From positions 1 to 21,952 of the forward strand of contig CALGGJ010000006.1 of the NCBI GenBank assembly GCA_937915745.1: a stretch of DNA of 21,952 nt, in the 5' to 3' direction. The first letter of the stretch is position 1. Each line of letters opens with the position of its first letter. Below the pieces are notes generated by a model. The model was not told the DNA's origin, ran no database searches, and was given only the letters and a program-made list of their open reading frames with translations. This stretch comes from an uncultured Prevotellaceae bacterium (GTDB taxonomy: Bacteria > Bacteroidota > Bacteroidia > Bacteroidales > Bacteroidaceae). The position numbers and the translations under genes are program-made. This document shows positions 8,098-15,115 of this stretch, piece after piece.

Positions 8098-9060
8098 TCA
8101 ATAGAGTTGCAGGTCGGACTTCTCGGGGAAGTCTTTCCAGCGGTTTCCGTAGATGTCGTAAGAGTCGGTCACGATTACAAACACGCCAGGGTCGATTTCG
8201 GCAATTGTCTTGGTTATCGTATCGACTTCATGTCGTTGTGCCACCATCATGAGCGTCTCCTGCTTGATACCCGAATAGAGTCCGTGGGTTGGAATGACGG
8301 TGGCAGTGCGGTCGAGTCGCTTGAGTATGAACTGTTGCATCTCTTCGTGGTTGCCTTGTGTCACGATGAACAGCAGTTTGTTGTTCTTCGATCCTGACAC
8401 GACGAACGATATGCTTTTCGATATGACGTAGATGCAGATGAGCGAATAGCATGTGAGCAGCCATGAGTTTGAGCCAGAATGTCCCGTACCCATACCCATA
8501 CCGATGACCAGCAGTCCGAAGAACACGACGGTCATGTCGGTTGCCATGAGCGCCCATGCAAACTTCACGTGCAGGTACTTGCTTATGATGAGCCCTACAA
8601 TATCCGACCCTCCCGATGTGGCACGGCAGCGTACAATCAAACCCTCGCCTACTCCCAAGAGCACTCCGCCCATAATCGTGGCGAGCATCAGGTCGTTACT
8701 CAGATTGAGGCGTCCGTCAACCAGCCTGGCCGGGTCGAGTTGTTGCATCGACTCAGTGTCGGGATATACGAGGGAGGTGATGATATTCATGAAGAGTGGA
8801 GCCACGAGCGTTACCATCATGGTCTTCACGCCGATACCCTTGCCTATGAGGAAATAAGAGGCGATGAGCAACGGGATGGCTATCATGTAAGTGAACGTAC
8901 CGACCTGTATCGACGGTACGAGTGTATGAAGCACTATACTGGTGCCATACACCCCGCCAGGCACAATCTTGTAGGGGTTGATGAAAAACACCAGGGCTAC
9001 AGCAACGAGGAAACTGCCGAAAAGCACGCCCGCATAGTCGAGAAGCTGACGCCTGTACAT
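8098..9060 (-). CDS. YitT family membrane protein (DUF2179 C terminus)
   Basis: A 320-residue integral membrane protein of the YitT family, whose transported substrate is not established. The N-terminal two thirds (about 8-215) has several hydrophobic segments. It carries the family signature 'FFINPYKIVPGGVYGTSIVLH' region near 25-45 and 'TSGGSDIVGLIISKY' near 149-163. The C-terminal DUF2179 domain (about 225-315) is cytoplasmic in the family. It shows 'IVTQGNHEEMQQFILKRLDR', then 'HGLYSG' and 'VDTITKTIAEIDPGVFVIVTD'. The start is 5 bases after the stop of the MaoC-like gene on the same strand, so the two form an operon. Length is close to the family norm. No terminator is obvious. Confidence 0.9.
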   Translation of the reverse strand: MYRRQLLDYAGVLFGSFLVAVALVFFINPYKIVPGGVYGTSIVLHTLVPSIQVGTFTYMIAIPLLIASYFLIGKGIGVKTMMVTLVAPLFMNIITSLVYPDTESMQQLDPARLVDGRLNLSNDLMLATIMGGVLLGVGEGLIVRCRATSGGSDIVGLIISKYLHVKFAWALMATDMTVVFFGLLVIGMGMGTGHSGSNSWLLTCYSLICIYVISKSISFVVSGSKNNKLLFIVTQGNHEEMQQFILKRLDRTATVIPTHGLYSGIKQETLMMVAQRHEVDTITKTIAEIDPGVFVIVTDSYDIYGNRWKDFPEKSDLQLY

Positions 9061-9065
9061 TACCT

Positions 9066-9533
9066 TCAGCTTTCAAACATATAGAGGAACGTGGCGATTC
9101 CTTCGAGGGCCGGCTTGCGTTCGCCCTCGATTTCAAGCCGGAACTTTATCTCCACCTTTGCCGTGCCGCGCAGGTTAACGATATCATGCAAAAAGCAGGA
9201 CAGGCGCACGCGCTTGCCTGCCAGCAACGGGATGCCGAACTTCATCTTGTCCATGCCGTAGTTCACCAGCATCTTGATGTTCCTTGCCTCTATTATCTGT
9301 CCATACAGGTAAGGCATGAGCGAGAGGGTGAGGTAACCGTGGGCAATGGTCGAGTGGTATGGACTCTCCACCTTTGCACGTTCCACATCTACGTGAATCC
9401 ATTGGTGGTCGAGCGTTGCTTCGGCAAACATGTTTATACGTTCCTGACTCACTTCGAGCCAGTCTGACGAGCCGAGTTCCTTGCCCAGATATGAGGCAAA
9501 CTCGTCGTATGAGTTTACTGTGATAAGTGCCAT
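9066..9533 (-). CDS. NodN/MaoC-like hot-dog hydratase
   Basis: A 155-residue protein of the MaoC/(R)-specific enoyl-CoA hydratase family, closest in pattern to the NodN subgroup. These enzymes add water to trans-2-enoyl thioesters. The active-site block is residues about 43-75: 'DHQWIHVDVERAKVESPYHS' followed by 'TIAHGYLTLSLMPYL'. It contains the D-x-x-x-x-H-x-[DN] catalytic pair and the IAHG turn. No signal peptide, so it is cytoplasmic. It is the first gene of a two-gene unit with the YitT gene, 5 bases apart. Its physiological substrate cannot be read from the sequence, and a role in membrane lipid or acyl-chain metabolism is only inference. Confidence 0.88.
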   Translation of the reverse strand: MALITVNSYDEFASYLGKELGSSDWLEVSQERINMFAEATLDHQWIHVDVERAKVESPYHSTIAHGYLTLSLMPYLYGQIIEARNIKMLVNYGMDKMKFGIPLLAGKRVRLSCFLHDIVNLRGTAKVEIKFRLEIEGERKPALEGIATFLYMFES

Positions 9534-9562
9534 AATTTATTCGTCGATTATATTTTACGTTG

Positions 9563-9570
9563 CAAAGGTA
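9563..9570 (-). promoter_or_regulatory. -7 promoter element of the hydratase-YitT operon
   Basis: On the minus strand this reads TACCTTTG, fitting TAnnTTTG, 29 bases upstream of the start codon at 9533. No TTG is found at the expected -33 distance. Confidence 0.5.
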
Positions 9571-9657
9571 AGGAAAAATCGTGAGGCACGGCTCGTCCGT
9601 TGGCGGAAATATGACATAAAGGCACAAAAAAACTACGTTTCCGACATCCTTTGCTAC

Positions 9658-10626
9658 CTACCTGGCATAATGGAATGCACATTGGTAACTCATGTGTCCG
9701 TCGGTCGCATCGTAGATGTCGTAGAGGGTGACATACCCGTCGGCATCGTAGGTGGCCACCAATACGTAGGCACTGCCACCGTTCTTACCGGTTGAAGTGC
9801 CGGCAGTATGTACGAAATTCTCCATCACATTCTGCGGCAATGCTCCACACAGTCCGTTTTCTATATCACGATATCTGAAGTCGGCAAACACCCCGCACCC
9901 AAGCCACCTGAGCACTACAGGCACCGTACGGCCATAATCGTGTTTCGACGACGAATAGATAAGTCGATAGTCGTGGCTGAACACACCATGCCCGGCACCA
10001 ACTGCCTGGTCGGCGTCGGTATGTACGGCTGTAGGGTTGCCACCGGTCCATGTGAGGGTCGAGTGCCAAGTGGCCGTTGCACCCGTTTGCACACCTCCGC
10101 TGAAACCTCTGATTTCGGCCAATTGTCCCGACACATTATACGTTGTGTAAAACTCCATCAACGTATCATCAATCCGTTCGCTCCACTTCACCACACGGCT
10201 GCTGGCATCAACAGTTGGAGAGAGGAAGTACTGCGTGTCGTCGTCGATGGCATCGGGCGAAGGCGAGACATGCCCCTCGGATGTCTTCCCTACCACTGCC
10301 GCCAAACCATAATTGAAGTATATCTGATACACCGTCAGCCCCTTATAACTATCTGCCGGCCTAAACCCTGTATCCCAATCCTCGGTATGCGATGTATAGC
10401 TGCCACCCTGCGAAGTCCAATCCACAAAGGTTGCACGGCCAAGTACGAACGGTGATTGAGGTACGGTATCTGCCCGAACATACTCCATCCACACATATCG
10501 GTCGATGTGTTTCTCGGTAGCCGCCTGGCCCGACGTCGCATTCCCTGCCGAGTCGTCGTCGTTGCAGGCACAGAGTGCCAGCATACAAATTACTGATAAA
10601 GTCAATAAAGCAATCGGTTTACTCAT
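9658..10626 (-). CDS. Putative surface lipoprotein
   Basis: A 322-residue lipoprotein of unknown function. The leader ends in the lipobox LCAC, with Cys21 as the lipidation site. Cys21 is followed by Asn-Asp-Asp-Asp, the acidic run that in Bacteroidetes acts as an export signal to the outer face of the outer membrane. The body is beta-rich with repeated 'Y...G.L..I' and 'TWTGGNPTAV' patterns. These remind me of DUF4595 and related RHS-like beta proteins; that assignment is tentative. A Cys pair occurs at 'GCGVF' and 'GLCGAL'. It is monocistronic, with a good promoter at 10677-10706. Confidence 0.75.
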   Translation of the reverse strand: MSKPIALLTLSVICMLALCACNDDDSAGNATSGQAATEKHIDRYVWMEYVRADTVPQSPFVLGRATFVDWTSQGGSYTSHTEDWDTGFRPADSYKGLTVYQIYFNYGLAAVVGKTSEGHVSPSPDAIDDDTQYFLSPTVDASSRVVKWSERIDDTLMEFYTTYNVSGQLAEIRGFSGGVQTGATATWHSTLTWTGGNPTAVHTDADQAVGAGHGVFSHDYRLIYSSSKHDYGRTVPVVLRWLGCGVFADFRYRDIENGLCGALPQNVMENFVHTAGTSTGKNGGSAYVLVATYDADGYVTLYDIYDATDGHMSYQCAFHYAR

Positions 10627-10649
10627 GTCTATTTCTTTTTTGTTTATAA

Positions 10650-10904
10650 TTACAACATCATTTCATAAAAACACCGCAAAGTTAACAAATAAACGGAAAA
10701 CCACAATGCAGCGTCAGCTATTTCGGCCATTTCGAACCCCAAAAACACCGGCACCCACCAAATAACACCACCAAAACACGATGCAGACACAAACTTGATT
10801 GCACGAAAAGACCCGACCCTCAAGATGAAAACACCCGCCTCACTATACAAGATGTTTCGAAATTCACAGATTACAACGATGGATGTGCAGGAAGTTTTTT
10901 TCAT
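10650..10904 (-). CDS. Doubtful small ORF, 84 residues
   Basis: An open frame in an otherwise gene-free stretch, starting MKKTSCTSIVVICEF and ending FYEMML. It is hydrophobic in the middle ('SCFGGVIWWVPVFLGFEM'). I do not recognise a family. Its 3' end runs through the promoter of the lipoprotein gene. A TAACTTTG element in the correct direction lies at 10973-10980, about 68 bases upstream. Composition gives no strong support for coding, and it may be chance in a conserved intergenic element. Confidence 0.2.
   Translation of the reverse strand: MKKTSCTSIVVICEFRNILYSEAGVFILRVGSFRAIKFVSASCFGGVIWWVPVFLGFEMAEIADAALWFSVYLLTLRCFYEMML
10677..10706 (-). promoter_or_regulatory. Bacteroidota-type promoter of the lipoprotein gene
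   Basis: On the minus strand TTG (10704-10706) and TAACTTTG (10677-10684) are separated by exactly 19 bases, the usual arrangement for the housekeeping sigma factor of this phylum. The -7 element lies 50 bases before the start codon. Confidence 0.75.
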
Positions 10905-10954
10905 GCCGGCAACACTTATTCGATGGTAGTTAGTGTGTGTGTCGGTTTATTTCC

Positions 10955-10981
10955 GTAACTTTGCGGCTACTGCAAAGTTAC
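10955..10981. promoter_or_regulatory. Inverted repeat holding two opposed -7 elements
   Basis: GTAACTTTGC (10955-10964) and GCAAAGTTAC (10972-10981) form a perfect 10-bp dyad with a 7-base spacer. Each arm contains TAACTTTG, so a -7 element points both ways. The plus-strand one lies 67 bases before the HAD gene. It could be a divergent promoter, an operator, or a 5'-UTR hairpin. The gene-free stretch 10627-11029 otherwise holds only the lipoprotein promoter and the doubtful small frame. Confidence 0.6.
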
Positions 10982-11029
10982 GCGTGCAGTGCGTATCATG
11001 GGCAGTAGCCTGAATTTATTCCGATCTTA

Positions 11030-11695
11030 ATGTATAGAGTTATGCATAAACCAACCATAAAAGCCGCCCTGTTCGACCTCGACGGCACCCTATTCGATAC
11101 CGAAGGGCAATATACCATTTTCTGGGGACGTACGGCACGCAGATACCGTCCCGATGTGCCTGGGTTGGAATACATGATAAAGGGAACGACTCTCACTCAG
11201 ATTTTCGCCACATACTTCCCCGACCCCGCAGTGCGTGCCGAAATCGTAAGCGGTCTCGACGAGTGGGAGCAGGACATGCACTATGAGTTCATTCCCGGAG
11301 CACTCGACTTCCTGCACGACCTCCACAGTCATGGGGTGCGTTGTGCTGTAGTCACCAGTTCCAATCAGAAGAAGATGGACAGTGTGCGGCGGCAGATGCC
11401 CGAGTTCGACACCTTGTTCGACCGTGTACTCACTTCCGAAGACTTCACGGCATCTAAACCTGCCCCCGACTGCTACCTGCTCGGAGCACGCGTGTTCGGT
11501 GCCGATATATCAGAGTGTGTGGTGTTTGAAGATGCGTTCACCGGATTGGCGGCTGGCATGGCATCGGGCATCTTCACTATAGGTCTCGCTACAGGCAACA
11601 CGCCCGAGGCGATACGCGACAAGTGTAACTATGTGATTCCAAACTTCGAGGGCATGAGCTATTCGAAACTACTGACAATACTAAACAAACCATGA
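11030..11695 (+). CDS. HAD-superfamily phosphatase/phosphomutase-like
   Basis: A 221-residue haloacid-dehalogenase hydrolase of the beta-phosphoglucomutase-like subgroup, a soluble enzyme acting on a small phosphorylated metabolite. Motif I 'FDLDGTLFDTEG' has nucleophile Asp16 and acid/base Asp18. Motif II is 'VVTSSNQ' near 106-112. Motif III Lys is in 'ASKPAPDCY' near 142-150, and motif IV is 'VVFEDAFTG' near 162-170. The helical cap lies between motifs I and II. The substrate cannot be told. A second ATG at 11042 would give a start four residues shorter and is equally plausible. Its last codons overlap the start of the threonine aldolase gene (ATGA), so the two are translated together. Confidence 0.9.
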   Translation: MYRVMHKPTIKAALFDLDGTLFDTEGQYTIFWGRTARRYRPDVPGLEYMIKGTTLTQIFATYFPDPAVRAEIVSGLDEWEQDMHYEFIPGALDFLHDLHSHGVRCAVVTSSNQKKMDSVRRQMPEFDTLFDRVLTSEDFTASKPAPDCYLLGARVFGADISECVVFEDAFTGLAAGMASGIFTIGLATGNTPEAIRDKCNYVIPNFEGMSYSKLLTILNKP

Positions 11696-12717
11696 TTCAA
11701 TTTCAGTGTGATTACAATCAGACATGCCATCCAGCCATCCTCGATGCGCTGCGTGTCATTGGCATGGAGCAGAACGTAGGTTACGGCTGCGACCTCTATT
11801 GTGAGCAGGCTCGTTCTGCAATCAAGTCGGCCATCAACCGGCCCGATGCCGATGTGCATTTCCTCGTGGGTGGCACACAGGCCAACGCCACTGTCATCTC
11901 GTCGGTGTTGCGACCATATCAAGGTGTGCTGAGTGCCGACAGCGGACATATCAATGTGCACGAGACGGGTGCCATCGAACATTCCGGCCACAAGGTGCTT
12001 GCCCTGCATGCCACCAATGGCAAGATTACAGCACAGCAGATTCAGCAGGCTGTCGATGCCCACTCTGCTGATGAAGGGCCTGAGCACTGTGTGCAGCCGG
12101 GAATGGTATATATATCGTTCCCAACCGAGGTGGGTACCATCTATTCGCTGTCCGAACTCGAAGCCATACAAACCGTATGCCATACCAACCATCTGCCACT
12201 GTTCATCGACGGAGCAAGGCTCGGCTACGGCCTGTGTTCGCCACAGTGTGATGTTGCACTCACAGATATAGCGCGTCTGGCCGATGTGTTCTACATCGGA
12301 GGAACCAAGGTAGGTGCCATGATGGGCGAGGCAGTAGTCATTACGGCTGCCGACCTCAAGCCACACTTCCGCTATCACATAAAGCAGAACGGAGGTATGC
12401 TGGCCAAAGGCTGGTTGCTTGGTGTGCAGTTTCTCACGCTGTTCACCGACAACCTCTACCTCCGTATCGCAAAAAACGCCATCGAGCAGGCCATGCGCCT
12501 CAAACAGGCACTCATCTCAAAAGGCTACACACTTTATGCCGACAGCCCTACCAACCAGCAGTTTGTAATCCTCACCAACGAGCAGGCACAGAGCCTGAGT
12601 AGCCAGTTCCTCTTTGAGCGATGGGCCACAGTCGATGCCACGCATGTTGCCGTAAGATTCTGCACCAGCTGGGCGACTACGGCCAGCGATGTCGATACAC
12701 TCATCGCAGCTCTTTGA
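11692..12717 (+). CDS. ltaE: Low-specificity L-threonine aldolase
   Basis: A 341-residue PLP-dependent fold-type I enzyme that splits L-threonine or allo-threonine into glycine and acetaldehyde in the cytoplasm. The N terminus has 'NQTCHPAIL' and 'VGYGCDLYCEQA', then the glycine-rich 'VGGTQANAT' phosphate-binding region near 62-70. His in 'HINVHETGAIE' would stack on PLP and Asp in 'LFIDGARLGYGL' would bind the pyridine nitrogen. Lys206 in 'GGTKVGAM' forms the Schiff base. It fits the beta-eliminating lyase/threonine aldolase family in length and order. It overlaps the HAD gene by four bases. No typical terminator follows; instead there is a GC-rich palindrome and the first 22-bp array. Confidence 0.92.
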   Translation: MIQFQCDYNQTCHPAILDALRVIGMEQNVGYGCDLYCEQARSAIKSAINRPDADVHFLVGGTQANATVISSVLRPYQGVLSADSGHINVHETGAIEHSGHKVLALHATNGKITAQQIQQAVDAHSADEGPEHCVQPGMVYISFPTEVGTIYSLSELEAIQTVCHTNHLPLFIDGARLGYGLCSPQCDVALTDIARLADVFYIGGTKVGAMMGEAVVITAADLKPHFRYHIKQNGGMLAKGWLLGVQFLTLFTDNLYLRIAKNAIEQAMRLKQALISKGYTLYADSPTNQQFVILTNEQAQSLSSQFLFERWATVDATHVAVRFCTSWATTASDVDTLIAAL

Positions 12718-12745
12718 ATTACCGGCTTGGCGCTCGGCACCAGCT

Positions 12746-12759
12746 GAAAGCGCGCTTTC
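12746..12759. repeat. Perfect 14-base GC-rich palindrome
   Basis: GAAAGCGCGCTTTC is fully self-complementary and lies 28 bases after the threonine aldolase stop. It has no following T run, so it is not a classical terminator. It stands 40 bases before the first 22-bp array and may belong to the same intergenic element. Confidence 0.6.
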
Positions 12760-12798
12760 GCACTGCTCCCACTCCGGCCGGCATCAGGAAACCCCTCC

Positions 12799-12880
12799 GC
12801 GAGTGCGCACTCTCGGTCCTGCGACTGCGCACTCTCAGCCATGCGACAGCGCACTCTCGGCCTCGCAAGTGCGCACTCGT
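12799..12880. repeat. 22-bp palindromic tandem array 1 (4 units)
   Basis: Cores of the form GTGCGCAC start at 12803, 12825 (CTGCGCAC), 12847 (CAGCGCAC) and 12869, exactly 22 bases apart. Each unit is the self-complementary GAGTGCGCACTC-like block plus a linker TCGGYCYT-GC. The first and last units carry the perfect core. Adjacent units can fold as hairpins with 10 of 12 pairs. The array lies between the threonine aldolase gene and the promoter of the glycan operon. Confidence 0.9.
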
Positions 12881-12945
12881 GGATAACAGGTCGTAGGGTA
12901 GTAAAGCCAAGCCTCATATTGTAAGTTTTGATACAAATGCTTGTA

Positions 12946-12964
12946 AATGCGCGTCAAACGCATT
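12946..12964. promoter_or_regulatory. Operator-like dyad at the GH43 promoter
   Basis: AATGCG (12946-12951) and CGCATT (12959-12964) form a perfect 6-bp inverted repeat with a 7-base spacer. The right arm overlaps the TTG of the -33 element, as expected for a regulator site. Which protein binds it is unknown. Confidence 0.45.
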
Positions 12965-12992
12965 GCAGTATAGAAAATAAACCTTATCTTTG
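12963..12992 (+). promoter_or_regulatory. Promoter of the glycan-degrading operon
   Basis: TTG (12963-12965) and TATCTTTG (12985-12992) are separated by exactly 19 bases and fit the Bacteroidota -33/-7 consensus. The -7 element is 39 bases from the start codon at 13032. This makes 13032 rather than an upstream ATG at 12990 the likely translation start, since 12990 overlaps the -7 box. Confidence 0.8.
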
Positions 12993-13031
12993 CACATCAA
13001 ACAGCTTTTAACATCAAAAAAACAACATTGT

Positions 13032-15095
13032 ATGAAAAACATTACACTACGACATTTCGCCTTGATTGGCGTATGGGGTATGGGACTAAGCCTCTGTGCC
13101 CAACCAACCCCGTCAAGCACCCAGGTGCCGGTGGCCGACCGATATGTGTTCCACGGCGGCGGCAATCCGTATCTCCCGCTTTGGGAACATGTACCCGACG
13201 GTGAACCACGCGTCTTTGAAGACCCCGACCATCCGGGAAAACTGCGTGCATACATCATCGGCTCGCACGATGTGAGAGCCACCAGCTATTGCGGCCCCGA
13301 CATACGCATGTGGTCGGCTCCCGTAGAAGACCTCAGCCAGTGGCGCGACGAAGGACCCATATTCACTTACAACATACAAAACCAGTGGGATGTGATGTAT
13401 GCCCCCGACCTCGTCTGTGTAAAAGACAAGACAGGAAAGAAAACATACTACCTCTATCCCCACAGCCGCGGATGGGGACGGACAGGCATGGTGTGCAAGA
13501 GCGACCGTCCTGACGGACCATTCAAACCAATCAATACCGTCGGCGATGGTACGAGGCTGGCCGAGGGCAGTGTCATCGATTTCGACCCATCAACCTTCAT
13601 AGAAGAAATAACCGACAAAAACGACCCCGACTACGCCGTAGGCTACCGCGCATACTGCTTCTGGGGATTTCAGCGCTCTACGGCAGCCGAACTTGACCAA
13701 AACACAATGTACAGCGTACGGCCGGGAACCAGCGCCCACGACTACTTCATTCCCGCAAGTGCACGCTACGGCGTGGTGCGCGACCCCCAAGGCACAGAGT
13801 ATCCTGCCCTTTACAAAGGACAGAACCCTGGCGAATTCAATTTCTTCGAAGCATCGTCAATACGCAAAGTGGGCAACAAATACGTGATGGTATTCTCGGG
13901 CTACAGCGGTCCCGACTACGGACTCGGCAGCACCAACTCGGCACTGCGCTACGCGTTCGGCGACAGTCCGCTCGGTCCATGGCGAAGCGGTGGAGTGCTG
14001 GTTGACTCACGAGGAGTCGTCACAAACGAAGATGGCACCAAGCTCGTCACATCCAACTCGGCACACAACACACACGGCTCATTACAGGAAATCAACGGAC
14101 AGTGGTATGTATTCTACCACAGGCCGCCACGCGGATTCGGCAATGCACGGCAGTCGATGGTGGCACCAGTGAAGATCACATGGGACGAGAAACCAGTGGC
14201 TGAAGGCGGAACACTCGTCATCCGCGGCTACGACCCATACGCAAAAGATGAAACCTGGACAGCCAAGGCAACCGACGGAAACGAATACACAGGTGCAGAA
14301 GTCACATCAGAGGGCTTCAACATCTTCGGGCTCAACCCCTACGCCTACTACTCGGCCGGATATGCCTGCTACATGTCAAATCCGGGATGGATGCAAGACA
14401 CCTGGGACAACTGGGGCAACCAGATGGACCTGACAGGCATCAATGCCGGCGGAATCGTGGGATTCAAATACTTCGGGTTCGAAGGCTTGAAGAAAGACAG
14501 CAAAGGCGTAAAGGCATTCGAAGGAGCAAAGAAAGGCAACCAGACCACCGTCAACCTGTTCATCACCCCACGCACCGACAACGCATTCACAATCAAAGTG
14601 ATGATTGACGGTCCCTATGCCAGTCCGACATGGGGAGGCAAGGAAATAGCACGCTTCAACCTCCCAACAGCATCGGCCAAAACGGCAACAAAACTCAGCT
14701 ACAACGTGGCTGCATCAGTAGAGGGACTGAAAGGCAAACACGCCATATACCTCGTGGCAGAAGGCGGGCAAGGTGGCGAACCACTGTTCGACCTCAACGG
14801 AATAGGCTTCTCGTCGAAGAACATTACCATCAACCAACCAAAGATACCAGTAATGCACATACAGGCAAACGGCACGGAAATCGAACTGCCAAAGACCCCC
14901 GTACGTTCTACCAACCAAAACGGGATATGCGACGTGACACGCTATGAAGTGACCATAGACGGACCAATTGCCGACCTTCATGCCACATGCGACAACCCCG
15001 ACGTGAAGACCGAAGTCGAAATCAAGGGCGACGTAGCATGGGTTACAGGCATATACAACGGACTGAAGAAGATATATACAATCAAGCAAAAATAA
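13032..15095 (+). CDS. Secreted GH43 glycosidase with C-terminal beta domains
   Basis: A 687-residue exported enzyme of glycoside hydrolase family 43, likely an arabinofuranosidase or xylosidase acting on arabinoxylan pieces. The start at 13032 opens a signal peptide (1-23, ending LCAQ); an in-frame ATG at 12990 lies in the promoter. The five-blade propeller covers about 38-395. Conserved points are 'PDGEPRVFED' (56-64), the position of the catalytic base where most GH43 enzymes have a D-P pair and this one reads E-P. Asp126 in 'MYAPDL' is the pKa modulator and Glu273 in 'NFFEASSIRK' the general acid. A CBM6-like beta-sandwich (about 400-600) and a roughly 80-residue C-terminal domain follow. 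It is the first gene of the operon, 20 bases before the GH10 gene. Confidence 0.85.
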   Translation: MKNITLRHFALIGVWGMGLSLCAQPTPSSTQVPVADRYVFHGGGNPYLPLWEHVPDGEPRVFEDPDHPGKLRAYIIGSHDVRATSYCGPDIRMWSAPVEDLSQWRDEGPIFTYNIQNQWDVMYAPDLVCVKDKTGKKTYYLYPHSRGWGRTGMVCKSDRPDGPFKPINTVGDGTRLAEGSVIDFDPSTFIEEITDKNDPDYAVGYRAYCFWGFQRSTAAELDQNTMYSVRPGTSAHDYFIPASARYGVVRDPQGTEYPALYKGQNPGEFNFFEASSIRKVGNKYVMVFSGYSGPDYGLGSTNSALRYAFGDSPLGPWRSGGVLVDSRGVVTNEDGTKLVTSNSAHNTHGSLQEINGQWYVFYHRPPRGFGNARQSMVAPVKITWDEKPVAEGGTLVIRGYDPYAKDETWTAKATDGNEYTGAEVTSEGFNIFGLNPYAYYSAGYACYMSNPGWMQDTWDNWGNQMDLTGINAGGIVGFKYFGFEGLKKDSKGVKAFEGAKKGNQTTVNLFITPRTDNAFTIKVMIDGPYASPTWGGKEIARFNLPTASAKTATKLSYNVAASVEGLKGKHAIYLVAEGGQGGEPLFDLNGIGFSSKNITINQPKIPVMHIQANGTEIELPKTPVRSTNQNGICDVTRYEVTIDGPIADLHATCDNPDVKTEVEIKGDVAWVTGIYNGLKKIYTIKQK

Positions 15096-15115
15096 ATAAA
15101 ACAACAATTTATCGA

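Noticed and set aside
10955..10981. Rho-independent terminator
   Set aside because: The stem has no following T run and contains promoter -7 sequences; a regulatory dyad fits better.
11659..12378. 239-residue minus-strand frame
   Set aside because: Antisense to the threonine aldolase gene whose catalytic Lys and motifs are intact.
12799..12880. CRISPR array
   Set aside because: Units are contiguous with a 22-bp period and have no unique spacers; no cas gene is present.
12534..12917. Arg/Ser/Ala-rich frames around array 1
   Set aside because: Open frames here come from reading the GC-rich repeat; no start context or family supports them.
12990..13031. Longer start for the first GH43 gene
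   Set aside because: The ATG at 12990 overlaps the -7 promoter box, and the added residues precede a complete signal peptide.
14987..15115. Longer start for the GH10-CE1 gene
   Set aside because: It would overlap the upstream GH43 gene by over 100 bases and bury the signal peptide.
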